A DNA stretch of 64,000 nucleotides from Kribbella italica. Lineage in GTDB: Bacteria > Actinomycetota > Actinomycetes > Propionibacteriales > Kribbellaceae. Shown piece after piece: positions 7,652 through 16,266 of the stretch (its first letter is position 1; each line of letters begins with the position of its first letter). The notes under the pieces were generated by a model that did not search any database, was not told where the DNA came from, and was given only the letters and a program-made list of their open reading frames with translations. The stretch spans positions 8,370,001 through 8,434,000 of the forward strand of contig NZ_JACHMY010000001.1 in NCBI RefSeq assembly GCF_014205135.1. The letters run 5' to 3'. A program made the position numbers and the translations under genes.

Positions 7652-8898
7652 CCATCCTCCAGGAGACCCCGCAGCAGCTCCGGGTGATCGGCGAAGCGCG
7701 CCTTCTCGCCGGACTCGACAGCGGCCGAGCCGACCTCGCCCGTCACCTCTGGACTCACGGCGAACAACCCCAGCTGACCCGAGAGGCCTACACCACTCTC
7801 ACCGAGGAGGCAGGACTCAAAGGCCGAGGCGGAGCAGGCTTCCCAGTCGCTCTGAAGCTCGCTGACCTCCCGGCCAAGGGCATCGAGGCAGTAGTCGTCA
7901 ACGGCTCCGAGAGCGAACCGGTCAGCCGCAAGGACCGCCTCCTCCTCGCCCTGGCGCCCCACCTGGTCCTCGACGGCGCCACAGGTCTGGCGCGCGCCCT
8001 CGGAGCGCCCCGCGTCGTCATCGCCGTGCACGACGCCACTGCGGCCGCGTCCCTCCGGGCAGCCGTCGCCGAGCGCACCACCGACGAGGCAGAACACCGC
8101 TACCGCAGCGACGGCGTCGACATTCAGATCGCCGACACCCCCGGCCGCTTCGTCGCCGGAGAGGCCCGAGCGGTCCTCAGCATCCTCGACGGCGGCCCAG
8201 CGGTCCCACCCGGACGGCGTACGCTGCCGACCCGTCAAGGCCTCGACGGCCGCCCGACCTTCCTCTCGAACGTCGAGACCTTCGCCCAGCTCGCCGTACT
8301 CGCCCGACTCGGCTCCCGCCAGTTCAGCGCCACCGGCCTCCGCAGCGAACCCGGCACGCAACTTCTCACGATCGCCGGTGCCGTCCAGCGGCCCGGCGTA
8401 CTGGAGACGCCCACCGGCATCCCGCTCGACACCGTCCTCCAGTACGTCGGTGCGGAGGCCGGTCCGGTCCTCCTCGGCGGCTATCACGGCACCTGGCTGC
8501 CGCAGACCGACGGCGTCACCCTCACTCGCCCACAGGTCTCAGCCGGCATCGTCCTGGCGCTCGGCTCGACCACCTGTCCGCTCGGCGAAGTACACCGCGT
8601 CGCACGGTGGCTCGCGAGCCAGTCGGCCGGCCAGTGCGGCCCCTGCCTGTTCGGACTCGGCGCACTGGTCGACGACTTCGCCCGGCTCCTCCAAGGCGAC
8701 CCCACCGGCTGGCAGGACGCGCAACGCCACCTCGGGCTGGTCCCCGGTCGAGGCGCCTGCGCACACCCCGACGGCTCGTCGCGCTTCCTGGCCTCGGCCT
8801 TGGAGGTCTTCAGCGACGACCTGGACAGACACCTGACCACCGGCACCTGCGGCCGCGCCGTACAAGGTGTCCTTCCTGTCCCCGGAGGTGCTTGGTGA
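7648..8898 (+). CDS. NuoF-like NADH dehydrogenase subunit (FMN, 4Fe-4S, SLBB)
   Basis: Cytoplasmic flavin/iron-sulfur protein of 416 residues. The FMN-binding loop GLKGRGGAGFPVALK and the NGSESEP motif resemble complex I NuoF and its relatives. A central SLBB-like segment (about 220-300) follows, then a C-terminal 4Fe-4S site with SAGQCGPCLFGLG, GRGACAHPDG and a final TGTC, matching the four-Cys pattern of the N3 cluster. The GTG of the next gene overlaps its stop. It probably oxidises NAD(P)H for the membrane haem protein, or works in reverse to a ferredoxin. It is shorter than NuoF (about 430-450) and no NuoE partner is adjacent, so it is not part of complex I. Confidence 0.88.
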   Translation: MTILQETPQQLRVIGEARLLAGLDSGRADLARHLWTHGEQPQLTREAYTTLTEEAGLKGRGGAGFPVALKLADLPAKGIEAVVVNGSESEPVSRKDRLLLALAPHLVLDGATGLARALGAPRVVIAVHDATAAASLRAAVAERTTDEAEHRYRSDGVDIQIADTPGRFVAGEARAVLSILDGGPAVPPGRRTLPTRQGLDGRPTFLSNVETFAQLAVLARLGSRQFSATGLRSEPGTQLLTIAGAVQRPGVLETPTGIPLDTVLQYVGAEAGPVLLGGYHGTWLPQTDGVTLTRPQVSAGIVLALGSTTCPLGEVHRVARWLASQSAGQCGPCLFGLGALVDDFARLLQGDPTGWQDAQRHLGLVPGRGACAHPDGSSRFLASALEVFSDDLDRHLTTGTCGRAVQGVLPVPGGAW

Positions 8899-9098
8899 CG
8901 GACCGCCAGCTCGAAATAGACTGGACCCGCTGCGACGGACACGGCCTCTGCGCCACTCTGCTGCCCGACGACGTCACGCTCGACGAGTGGGGTTTCCCGA
9001 TCCTCAGCGGCCGCCGCGTCACTCCAGGTGAGCTCACGAACGCCCGCCGCGCAGCCCTCGCCTGCCCGGCCCTGGCCCTGCGGCTGCACCGGACCTGA
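8895..9098 (+). CDS. 3Fe-4S-type ferredoxin
   Basis: Small acidic electron carrier of 67 residues from a GTG overlapping the preceding stop (GTGA). The motif CDGHGLCATLLPDD and the later ALACPALAL give the C-X5-C...C-P pattern of actinobacterial 3Fe-4S ferredoxins, in which the fourth Cys position is replaced. These usually serve cytochromes P450 or flavin dehydrogenases; here its partner is most likely the NuoF-like protein encoded just upstream. It is the last gene of the five-gene operon. Confidence 0.9.
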   Translation: MTDRQLEIDWTRCDGHGLCATLLPDDVTLDEWGFPILSGRRVTPGELTNARRAALACPALALRLHRT

Positions 9099-9244
9099 AC
9101 GGCGCCCGTCCAGCTGTTAAATGTGAGCTGTAAGGCACCTCGAAAGGACCGTCCCGCCATCACACCAGTGACAGAAGTGGACTAATCTCTGAGGGAGGCG
9201 CACAACGGCGTGCGGCCGGGCGCGGCAGCGTCGAGATCACGCGT

Positions 9245-12200
9245 GTGGAACGGTGGGGAATGCAGAGCAAGCTGGACGTCCAGAAGGCCGATGTGCTCGC
9301 CAAGGCAGTGGCTGCGGGAACACACGGGCACGACAAGTCGGTGGACCCCGAGAAGCTGAGGAGCTTCCTGGAGCGGTACTACCGGTACGTGGCCGCCGAG
9401 GACGTGGCCGAGCGCCAGCCGCAGGACTGCCTGGGCGCGGCCAAGCACCACTACAAGTCGGCCACCTCGCGTCCGCAGGGCACGGCCAAGGTGCACGTCT
9501 TCACCCCGACGGTGGAGGAGCACGGCTGGTCGGCCAACGGCCGGACCGTGGTCGAGATCGTGGTCGACGACATGCCGTTCCTGGTCGACAGCGCCGCGAT
9601 GGTCGTCACCGACCGCGGCCTGGAGCTGCAGCTGCTGATCCACCCGCAGTTCGTCGTACGCCGTGACGTCGCCGGCACCCTGCAGGAGGTCCTGGACGAC
9701 GCCAGCGTGCCGGACGGGCACGACCTGGTCCGCGAGAGCTGGATGCACCTCGAGGTCGAGCGGATCGCCGACCCGGCCGAGCACCGCGAGCTGGAGAAGG
9801 CGCTGCAGCGCGTCCTCGGTGACGTGCGCGAGGCCGTCGAGGACTGGCCGAAGATGCACGAGAAGGCCGTCGGCATCGCCAACGACCTGGCCGTGAAGGG
9901 CGCGAGCCTGCCGGTCGGCGCGACCGAGGTCGAGGAGGCCCGCGAGCTGCTCGAGTGGCTCGCCGACGAGCACTTCACCTTCCTCGGCTACCGCGAGTAC
10001 GCGTTCACCATGCGCGGCGACCAGGGCCTCCTGCGCGGCGTACCGGGCACCGGCCTGGGCATCCTGCGCCCTGACCCGGCCCAGGGCGAGAACGCCGGGC
10101 TGCTGCCGCCGGAGGTGAGCGCCAAGGCTCGCGAGAAGAAGCTCCTGATCCTGACGAAGGCGAACTCGCGCTCCACCGTGCACCGCTCGTCGTACCTGGA
10201 CTACGTCGGTATCAAGTCCTTCGACGAGAACGGCGAACCGGTCGCCGAGCAGCGCTTCATCGGTCTGCTGTCGTCGACGGCGTACACCGAGAGCGTCATG
10301 CAGGTCCCGGTGCTGCGGCGCAAGGCGCTGGAGCTGTTCCGGCTGACCGGCTTCGACCCGAACAGCCACAGTGGCAAGGGCCTGCTCGACGTCCTGGAGA
10401 CCTACCCGCGCGACGAGCTGCTGCAGGCGCCGGTCGAGGACCTGCTGCCGATCGTGCAGTCCGTGCTGCACCTGCAGGAGCGCCGCGCGGTCAAGCTGTT
10501 CGTACGGCGTGACGTCTACAACCGCTACCTGTCCTGCCTGGTCTACCTCCCGCGCGACCGCTACACCACCGCGGTCCGGCTGAAGATGCAGCAGATCCTC
10601 AAGGACGCGATCGGCGCCGACTCGGTCGACTACGCCGCCTACGTGACCGAGTCCGTGCTGGCCCGGGTGCACTTCGTGGTCCGGATGAAGCAGGGCCAGA
10701 CGGTCGGCGAGTACGACGCCGACCTGCTGGAGCAGCGGGTGGTCGAGGCGACCCGCGCCTGGCAGGACGACTTCGCCGTGGCGCTGCACGCGCTCGGCGG
10801 CGACGGCGCCGTCACCCGCCTGAACAACCAGTACGCCGGTGCGTTCCCGGAGGCGTACAAGGAGGACTTCGACGCCCGCGTCGCCGTCCAGGACGTCACG
10901 ATCCTCGACAAGCTGCCGGCCGAGAACGGGCTGGCGATGTCGCTGTACTCGCCGATCGACGAGGAGTGGGAGGGCGAGCGCCGGTTCAAGGTCTACCGGA
11001 CCGGGTCGCCGCTGTCGCTGTCGCAGGTCCTGCCGCACCTGACTCACATGGGCGTCGAGGTGATCGACGAGCGACCGTACGAGATCCGCCGTCCCGCCGG
11101 CAGCACGGCGTACATCTACGACTTCGGCCTGCGCGCGCCCGGCGAGGCCGAGGAGCGCGAGGAACTGCGCAAGCTCTTCTCCGACACCTTCCGCGCGGTC
11201 TGGGAGGGCCGGGCCGAGTCCGACAAGCTCAACGCGCTCGTCCTGCGTGGCAACCTGAGCTGGCGGCAGGTCTCGATCCTGCGCGCCTACCAGCGCTACA
11301 TCCGCCAAGGCGGTACGCCGTTCAGCCAGGACTACATCGAGAACACCTTCCTCAACCACGTCGACGTCGCGAACCTGCTGGTCCAGCTGTTCGAGGCCTG
11401 CTTCGACCCGGCCCGCGGCGACGCCGACGACCCGGTCCGGCGGGACACGATCGCCCAGCTGGAGAAGGAGATCGGCGCTGCGCTGGACACGGTCAAGAGC
11501 CTGGACGAGGACCGGATCCTGCGGTCCTACCTGACCGTGATCAAGGCGACCCTGCGGACCAACTACTTCCAGCCCGGACCGGACGGCGAGCCGCGCGCCT
11601 ACGTCAGCTTCAAGCTCGAGCCGAAGGCGATCCCGGACCTGCCGCAGCCGCGGCCGGCGTACGAGATCTTCGTGTACTCGCCGCAGGTCGAGGGCGTGCA
11701 CCTGCGCTTCGGCGCGGTCGCGCGCGGTGGTCTGCGCTGGTCGGACCGGCGCGAGGACTTCCGGACCGAGGTGCTCGGCCTGGTCAAGGCGCAGATGGTG
11801 AAGAACTCCGTGATCGTGCCGGTCGGCGCGAAGGGCGGCTTCTACGCCAAGCAACTGCCCGACCCGCTGGTCGATCGCGATGCCTGGCTGGCCGAGGGCA
11901 TCGCGTCGTACAAGACGTTCATCTCGGGGCTGCTCGACATCACCGACAACATCGTCGCCGGTGACATCGTGCCGCCGCGCGACGTCGTCCGGTACGACGG
12001 CGACGACGCGTACCTGGTCGTTGCCGCGGACAAGGGAACCGCGACGTTCTCCGACCTCGCGAACGGCGTCGCCAAGGAGTACGGGTTCTGGCTCGGCGAC
12101 GCGTTCGCCTCGGGCGGCTCGGTCGGGTACGACCACAAGGCGATGGGCATCACCGCCCGCGGCGCGTGGGAGTCGGTCAAGCGGCACTTCCGCGAGATGG

Positions 12201-14134
12201 GCCACGACTGCCAGAACGAGGACTTCACCGTCGTCGGCGTCGGCGACATGTCCGGCGACGTGTTCGGCAACGGGATGCTGCTGTCGGAGCACATCCGGCT
12301 GGTCGCGGCGTTCGACCACCGGCACATCTTCCTGGACCCGACGCCGGAGGCCGCGTCGTCGTTCGCCGAACGGCAGCGGCTGTTCGACCTGCCGCGCTCG
12401 TCGTGGGCCGACTACGACACCGCGCTGATCTCGGCCGGTGGTGGCGTCTACCCGCGCACGGACAAGGCGATCCCGATCTCCCCGGAGGTTCGCGAAGCGC
12501 TTGCCCTGGAAGGGAATCCGGCCACGCTGACGCCGGCCGAGCTGATGCAGGCGATCGTCAAGGCACCGGTCGATCTGTTCTGGAACGGCGGCATCGGGAC
12601 CTACGTGAAGGCGGCGTCCGAGACGCACGCGGACGTCGGCGACAAGGCCAACGACGCGATCCGGATCAACGGCGCCGACCTGCGCGCCCGCGCGGTCGGA
12701 GAGGGCGGCAACCTCGGCTTCACCCAACTCGGCCGGATCGAGTACGCCGCGGGCGGTGGGCGGATCAACACCGACTTCATCGACAACGTGGCCGGCGTCG
12801 ACACCTCCGACCACGAGGTGAACATCAAGATCCTGCTCGACAAGGTGGTCGCCGACGGCGACCTGACCGAGAAGCAGCGCAACGACGTGATCGCGTCGAT
12901 GACCGACGAGGTCGGCGCGCTGGTGCTGAAGAGCAACTACCGGCAGAACATCGGCCTGGCCAACGCGACCTCGCAGGCCGCCCAGCTGATGCACGTCCAC
13001 CAGGACTGGGTCCGCCGGCTGGAGAAGCAGGGCCTGCTGGACCGGGAGCTGGAGTTCCTGCCGAGCATCGCGGAGTTCAAGCGGCGCAAGCTGGAGGGAC
13101 GCGGGCTGACTTCGCCCGAGCTGTCGGTGCTGATCGCGTACACCAAGATCGTGATCGAGGCCGAGCTGCTGAAGACCTCGCTGCCGGACGACGACTTCCT
13201 GTCCAACAAGCTGGTCAGCTACTTCCCGCGGGCGATCCAGGAACGCTTCGCCGAACCGATGAAGTCGCACCAGCTGCGCCGCGAGATCATCACCACCCAG
13301 GTGGTCAACGAGTTCGTCAACTCCTCGGGGATCACCGCGTTCCACCGGCTCTCGCTGGAGACCGGCGGTACCGCCGAGGACGTCGTACGGGCCAACCTCG
13401 CGGCGTCGCGGATCTTCGCGCAACCGGACCTGCTGGCCCTCAACGCCGACCTCGACAACGTCGTCGACGCCGAGACCCAGACCCGGATGCGGCTCGAAAC
13501 CCGCACCCTGGTCGAACGCGCCACCCGCTGGCTGGTCAGCAACCGACGCCCCCCGATGGACATCGCCGAACTCATCGAGTTCTTCACCCCCGGCATCGCC
13601 AAGCTCACCACGGCCCTGCCCGACGTCCTGCGAGGCCGCGAGCTCGCCCTCTTCGAACAGCGCCGCCAGGCCCTGGTCGAGAAGGGCGTCCCCGCCGACT
13701 TCGCCACCCGGATCGCGGTCCTGCCTCCGGCGTACGCCGGCCTCGGCATCGTCGAAACCGCCGACCACGACGACCTCGACATCCTCGAGGTCGCCAAGGT
13801 CCACTTCGCCCTCGGCGAGCGCCTCCAACTGGGCCGCTTCCTCGAGCGCATCGTGGGCCTTCCCCGCACCGACCGCTGGCAGACCATGGCGAGAGCCGCC
13901 CTCCGCGACGACCTCCACGCCGTCCACGCCCGCCTCACCGCCCAGGTCCTCGCCACCACCGACCCCACCGCCGAACCCGAAGACCGAGTCATCTCCTGGC
14001 AGGACCAGAACGACGCAGCCCTGTCCCGAGCAGCCACCATGCTCGAAGAAATCGTAGAAACCGAAGGCCCAGAACTGGCCCACCTCTCGGTAGGCCTCCG
14101 CCTGGTCCGAACCCTCATGGTCAACCAGGCCTAA
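9245..14134 (+). CDS. gdhB: NAD-specific glutamate dehydrogenase, large (180 kDa) class
   Basis: Oxidative deamination of glutamate to 2-oxoglutarate and ammonia with NAD+. At 1629 residues it has the size of the L-180 class described in Streptomyces and mycobacteria: a long N-terminal regulatory region with ACT-like parts (about 1-680), a catalytic core, and a C-terminal helical extension. The catalytic Lys lies in VGAKGGFYAKQ near 860; the dinucleotide domain shows VVGVGDMSGDVFGNGM near 1000 and WNGGIGTYVK near 1115. The GTG at 9245 gives the longest form; an ATG at 9260 is possible, and neither has a good RBS. It is a single-gene unit closed by a strong terminator. The antisense reading frame of similar length is a codon-bias artefact. 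Confidence 0.96.
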   Translation: MERWGMQSKLDVQKADVLAKAVAAGTHGHDKSVDPEKLRSFLERYYRYVAAEDVAERQPQDCLGAAKHHYKSATSRPQGTAKVHVFTPTVEEHGWSANGRTVVEIVVDDMPFLVDSAAMVVTDRGLELQLLIHPQFVVRRDVAGTLQEVLDDASVPDGHDLVRESWMHLEVERIADPAEHRELEKALQRVLGDVREAVEDWPKMHEKAVGIANDLAVKGASLPVGATEVEEARELLEWLADEHFTFLGYREYAFTMRGDQGLLRGVPGTGLGILRPDPAQGENAGLLPPEVSAKAREKKLLILTKANSRSTVHRSSYLDYVGIKSFDENGEPVAEQRFIGLLSSTAYTESVMQVPVLRRKALELFRLTGFDPNSHSGKGLLDVLETYPRDELLQAPVEDLLPIVQSVLHLQERRAVKLFVRRDVYNRYLSCLVYLPRDRYTTAVRLKMQQILKDAIGADSVDYAAYVTESVLARVHFVVRMKQGQTVGEYDADLLEQRVVEATRAWQDDFAVALHALGGDGAVTRLNNQYAGAFPEAYKEDFDARVAVQDVTILDKLPAENGLAMSLYSPIDEEWEGERRFKVYRTGSPLSLSQVLPHLTHMGVEVIDERPYEIRRPAGSTAYIYDFGLRAPGEAEEREELRKLFSDTFRAVWEGRAESDKLNALVLRGNLSWRQVSILRAYQRYIRQGGTPFSQDYIENTFLNHVDVANLLVQLFEACFDPARGDADDPVRRDTIAQLEKEIGAALDTVKSLDEDRILRSYLTVIKATLRTNYFQPGPDGEPRAYVSFKLEPKAIPDLPQPRPAYEIFVYSPQVEGVHLRFGAVARGGLRWSDRREDFRTEVLGLVKAQMVKNSVIVPVGAKGGFYAKQLPDPLVDRDAWLAEGIASYKTFISGLLDITDNIVAGDIVPPRDVVRYDGDDAYLVVAADKGTATFSDLANGVAKEYGFWLGDAFASGGSVGYDHKAMGITARGAWESVKRHFREMGHDCQNEDFTVVGVGDMSGDVFGNGMLLSEHIRLVAAFDHRHIFLDPTPEAASSFAERQRLFDLPRSSWADYDTALISAGGGVYPRTDKAIPISPEVREALALEGNPATLTPAELMQAIVKAPVDLFWNGGIGTYVKAASETHADVGDKANDAIRINGADLRARAVGEGGNLGFTQLGRIEYAAGGGRINTDFIDNVAGVDTSDHEVNIKILLDKVVADGDLTEKQRNDVIASMTDEVGALVLKSNYRQNIGLANATSQAAQLMHVHQDWVRRLEKQGLLDRELEFLPSIAEFKRRKLEGRGLTSPELSVLIAYTKIVIEAELLKTSLPDDDFLSNKLVSYFPRAIQERFAEPMKSHQLRREIITTQVVNEFVNSSGITAFHRLSLETGGTAEDVVRANLAASRIFAQPDLLALNADLDNVVDAETQTRMRLETRTLVERATRWLVSNRRPPMDIAELIEFFTPGIAKLTTALPDVLRGRELALFEQRRQALVEKGVPADFATRIAVLPPAYAGLGIVETADHDDLDILEVAKVHFALGERLQLGRFLERIVGLPRTDRWQTMARAALRDDLHAVHARLTAQVLATTDPTAEPEDRVISWQDQNDAALSRAATMLEEIVETEGPELAHLSVGLRLVRTLMVNQA

Positions 14135-14139
14135 CACAA

Positions 14140-14168
14140 CGGAGGCCGGGCACAACCCCCGGCCTCCG
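14140..14168 (+). terminator. Rho-independent-type terminator of the glutamate dehydrogenase gene
   Basis: Perfect 11-bp stem CGGAGGCCGGG / CCCGGCCTCCG with a 7-base loop, starting six bases after the stop codon. There is no U-tract, as is common in high-GC actinobacteria. Confidence 0.85.
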
Positions 14169-14172
14169 TCGC

Positions 14173-14640
14173 TCACCTGCTCTCCCAAGCCTCCGCTGTC
14201 CCGCGCCCCCGACCGCGCCCTCCGCCGCTACCTGCACTGCCGCGCGACCCCGGCGATTCCCGCCCGCCGCGGCCTCCGCAGCCTGCACTCCCAGACCTCC
14301 GGCGTCCCGCGCTCGCCTGCGCCTTCCGCAGCCCAACGGCTCTCGAAGTCTCCAGCGTCAGGCGCGCCCGGCTCCGGCCTCCGCAGCCCACCTGCTCCAG
14401 ACCTCCGACGCCTCGCGCCCCGGCGGCTTCATACCCAGCCCAACAGCTCTCCCAAGCTCTTGGCGCCCCGCACTCCCGGCCGCGGACTCCGCGGCAGACC
14501 TGCCCTCCAAAGCAACCCCGACCCACCTCCTGCGCCGGCCCCAGCCCACCCAGCCCCAGCATCACGCGCCCAGCCCTGGCTTCCGTAGCCACCTGTTCTC
14601 CGAAGCCACTCCGGGCTCACTCATTTCCCACGCTCGCTGG
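14173..14640. repeat. Degenerate 52-56 bp tandem repeat array, about nine units
   Basis: Directly after the terminator the sequence repeats a decayed unit built on a core like ACCTGCTCTCCCAAGCCTCCG, followed by a CGC-rich spacer and CCTCCGCAGCC. I count about nine units at 50-56 base intervals; similarity between units falls towards the right. All frames are open by base composition only and encode low-complexity protein, so I treat it as non-coding. Confidence 0.7.
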
Positions 14641-14775
14641 GGACCCCCAGCCGAACACCAAGGACTGAGCTTCGTGATCGCGTTGCCCGGCGTCTGTTGT
14701 CTGGCCGGATCTGCGGCCATGCCGGGCCGTCACACGTCCACAGCACCCGGCCTCACGCTCCGCCCCACGCCGCTC

Positions 14776-14991
14776 CCACGACGAACGATCACCCACCTGC
14801 CGGGCTCCCCGACCGCACCACGAACCGCCGGTGCGATCCGTTCAGCTTCGCGCCAAGTCAGCGTTGCTCCACATGACGATCGGGTCAGTCGCCTGCCGGG
14901 GCCTCAGCCGCTCCGCGAGCGCCTGCGTGATCCGGTCAGCTTCGCGCCAAGCTCGCGTTGCTCCCCACTGCGAACGGTCACCGGCCTGCCA
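14776..14991. repeat. Direct repeat with 94-bp period plus a partial copy
   Basis: Segments starting at 14835 and 14929 share about 63 bases, including CAGCTTCGCGCCAAG and GCGTTGCTCC, and end in GTCACCGGCCTGCC-like sequence. A partial third copy of the terminal part lies at about 14776-14812. No gene is apparent. Confidence 0.65.
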
Positions 14992-15341
14992 AACCGCCTG
15001 CGCTGCGCTTCGCCGGGTGCCGGCTCAATTGGCCAGACTCACGGCAAGGGGTCGGGCCCGCGGCGAGAGCGGCTGACTCGGCTCTCCGAGCGGCAAGCGG
15101 GCGAATGCTTCGGCAGACGCCAGGATCGGCCGGCTGGCACCTTACCCGGACCGGGTTAGCGGTCGGTAGTTGCGCGGCGGCGTCAGCGGCGGGCGGTGCT
15201 GTGGACGTTTGCCTTGGAGAGGCGGAGGGCTGAGGGAAGGGCGCCGCCCAGGAGGCGGCGTGCTGATCGCGGTGGCGGCCAGTGGTTCGGCTGCTGCCGG
15301 ACGGCTGCCGTTGGGTGGGGTGGGATCGGGCCGACGTGCTG
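14992..15341. other. Gene-free stretch before the GntR gene
   Basis: No gene with a recognisable family or convincing RBS is visible. The stretch includes a self-complementary ACCCGGACCGGGT at 15144-15156 and the terminator-like hairpin of the leftward GntR gene (separate entry). Confidence 0.5.
15242..15260 (-). terminator. Possible terminator of the leftward GntR gene
   Basis: Stem CGCCGCC / GGCGGCG (7 bp) with a 5-base loop, about 80 bases after the GntR stop. It is short and lacks a U-tract, so the assignment is tentative. Confidence 0.35.
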
Positions 15342-16079
15342 TCAGCGGTCGGAGACGATGACTTCTACTGAGTACTGGTCGGCTCGGTAGCAGTGGTCGC
15401 CGAATTCGACGGCTGAACCGTCGGCGTCGTAGGCGCTGCGGGTCATGGTGACCAAGGGTTCTGCTTTGGACATGTGGAGGGTGCGGCGTTCTTCGGCGGA
15501 TGCGTTGCGGGCGCCGATGCGTTGGCGGGCGACCGTGGGGCGGATGCCTCGCGCGCGGAGTACGGCGTACAGGCCCTCGGTGGTGAGTTGTTCCTGGGTG
15601 AGGTCGTCCATTGCTGGGGGCAACCAGTTGCGCATGATCGCGAGTGGGAGGTCGCCGGCGTAGCGGAGGCGGACGATGGCGACCAGTGGCGTACCCGGCG
15701 GCAGACCGAGGGCTTCGGCGGCGCGGTCGTCGTGGGCTGCGCAGTTGAGGGAGAGGACCTCGGTCCGTGGCGTGCGGCCTTCGCGTTCCAGGTCGTCGTA
15801 CAGGCTGGTGAGCTCGGCTTTGCGGTGGACCATCTGGTTGGCGACGGTCGTGCCGATACCGCGGCGGCGGACCAGGAGGCCTTTGTTGACCAGCTCGGAG
15901 ATCGCTCGCCGGACGGTCGGCCGCGACAGGCTCAGGCGGTCCGACATGGCGATCTCGTTCTCGAACGGGTCGCCGGGGCGCAGGACTCCGTCGGTGACGG
16001 CAGCCGTCAGCTGTTCGGCCAGTTGGTGGTACAGCGGTACCGGGCTGGTCCGATCGATCTGAATCGGCAGGGCGGCCAT
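15342..16079 (-). CDS. GntR/HutC-family regulator, probable inositol operon repressor
   Basis: Regulator of 245 residues. N-terminal winged helix (about 8-75) with PLYHQLAEQL and the recognition helix LSRPTVRRAISELVNKGLLVRRRGIGT, then a UTRA/chorismate-lyase-like ligand domain (about 95-245) containing LTSLYDDLEREGR and MRNWLPP. It is divergent from the inositol operon with 187 bases between starts, the usual place for the local repressor; the effector is probably an inositol intermediate (inference). It is clearly paralogous to the second GntR regulator of this region (33131-33874), sharing LTSLYDDL, MRNWLPP and the overall domain pattern. Confidence 0.92.
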   Translation of the reverse strand: MAALPIQIDRTSPVPLYHQLAEQLTAAVTDGVLRPGDPFENEIAMSDRLSLSRPTVRRAISELVNKGLLVRRRGIGTTVANQMVHRKAELTSLYDDLEREGRTPRTEVLSLNCAAHDDRAAEALGLPPGTPLVAIVRLRYAGDLPLAIMRNWLPPAMDDLTQEQLTTEGLYAVLRARGIRPTVARQRIGARNASAEERRTLHMSKAEPLVTMTRSAYDADGSAVEFGDHCYRADQYSVEVIVSDR

Positions 16080-16266
16080 GGCCGGATGGTACAGGAGAGA
16101 GGTATGTATGTCCCGACGTGAAAATGTGCTTACAAAGTATTGACTCTCTCTGGCCGGACCGGAAAGCTGGGGCGCGGCAACCGGCGTCGTGCTGCAGCAC
16201 TGTCGCGCGGTCGGCCGCGCGACGACGCGGCGCCAGGACCAGGTGACGACGAGAGGGCGGCCGCGG
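16080..16266. promoter_or_regulatory. Divergent promoter region between gntR and the inositol operon
   Basis: This 187-base gap must hold both promoters and the operator. Its centre (about 16119-16145) is unusually AT-rich and contains a TTGACT hexamer at 16140-16145 usable as a rightward -35, but I find no good -10 at 17-18 bases. No perfect palindrome stands out. GAGAGG at about 16251-16256 is a fair RBS for the first inositol gene. Confidence 0.4.

Noticed and set aside
9182..14188. A 1668-codon open frame antisense to the glutamate dehydrogenase gene
   Set aside because: It is the mirror of codon bias in high-GC DNA; its product is low-complexity Val/Arg/Leu/Asp sequence with no domain.
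14173..14991. Possible CRISPR array
   Set aside because: Repeats are degenerate, contiguous or irregular, with no constant short repeat alternating with unique spacers, and no cas genes are present.
12166..15159. A 997-codon frame crossing the glutamate dehydrogenase end and the repeat region
   Set aside because: Arg/Pro-rich, reads through a clear terminator, and shows no motif.
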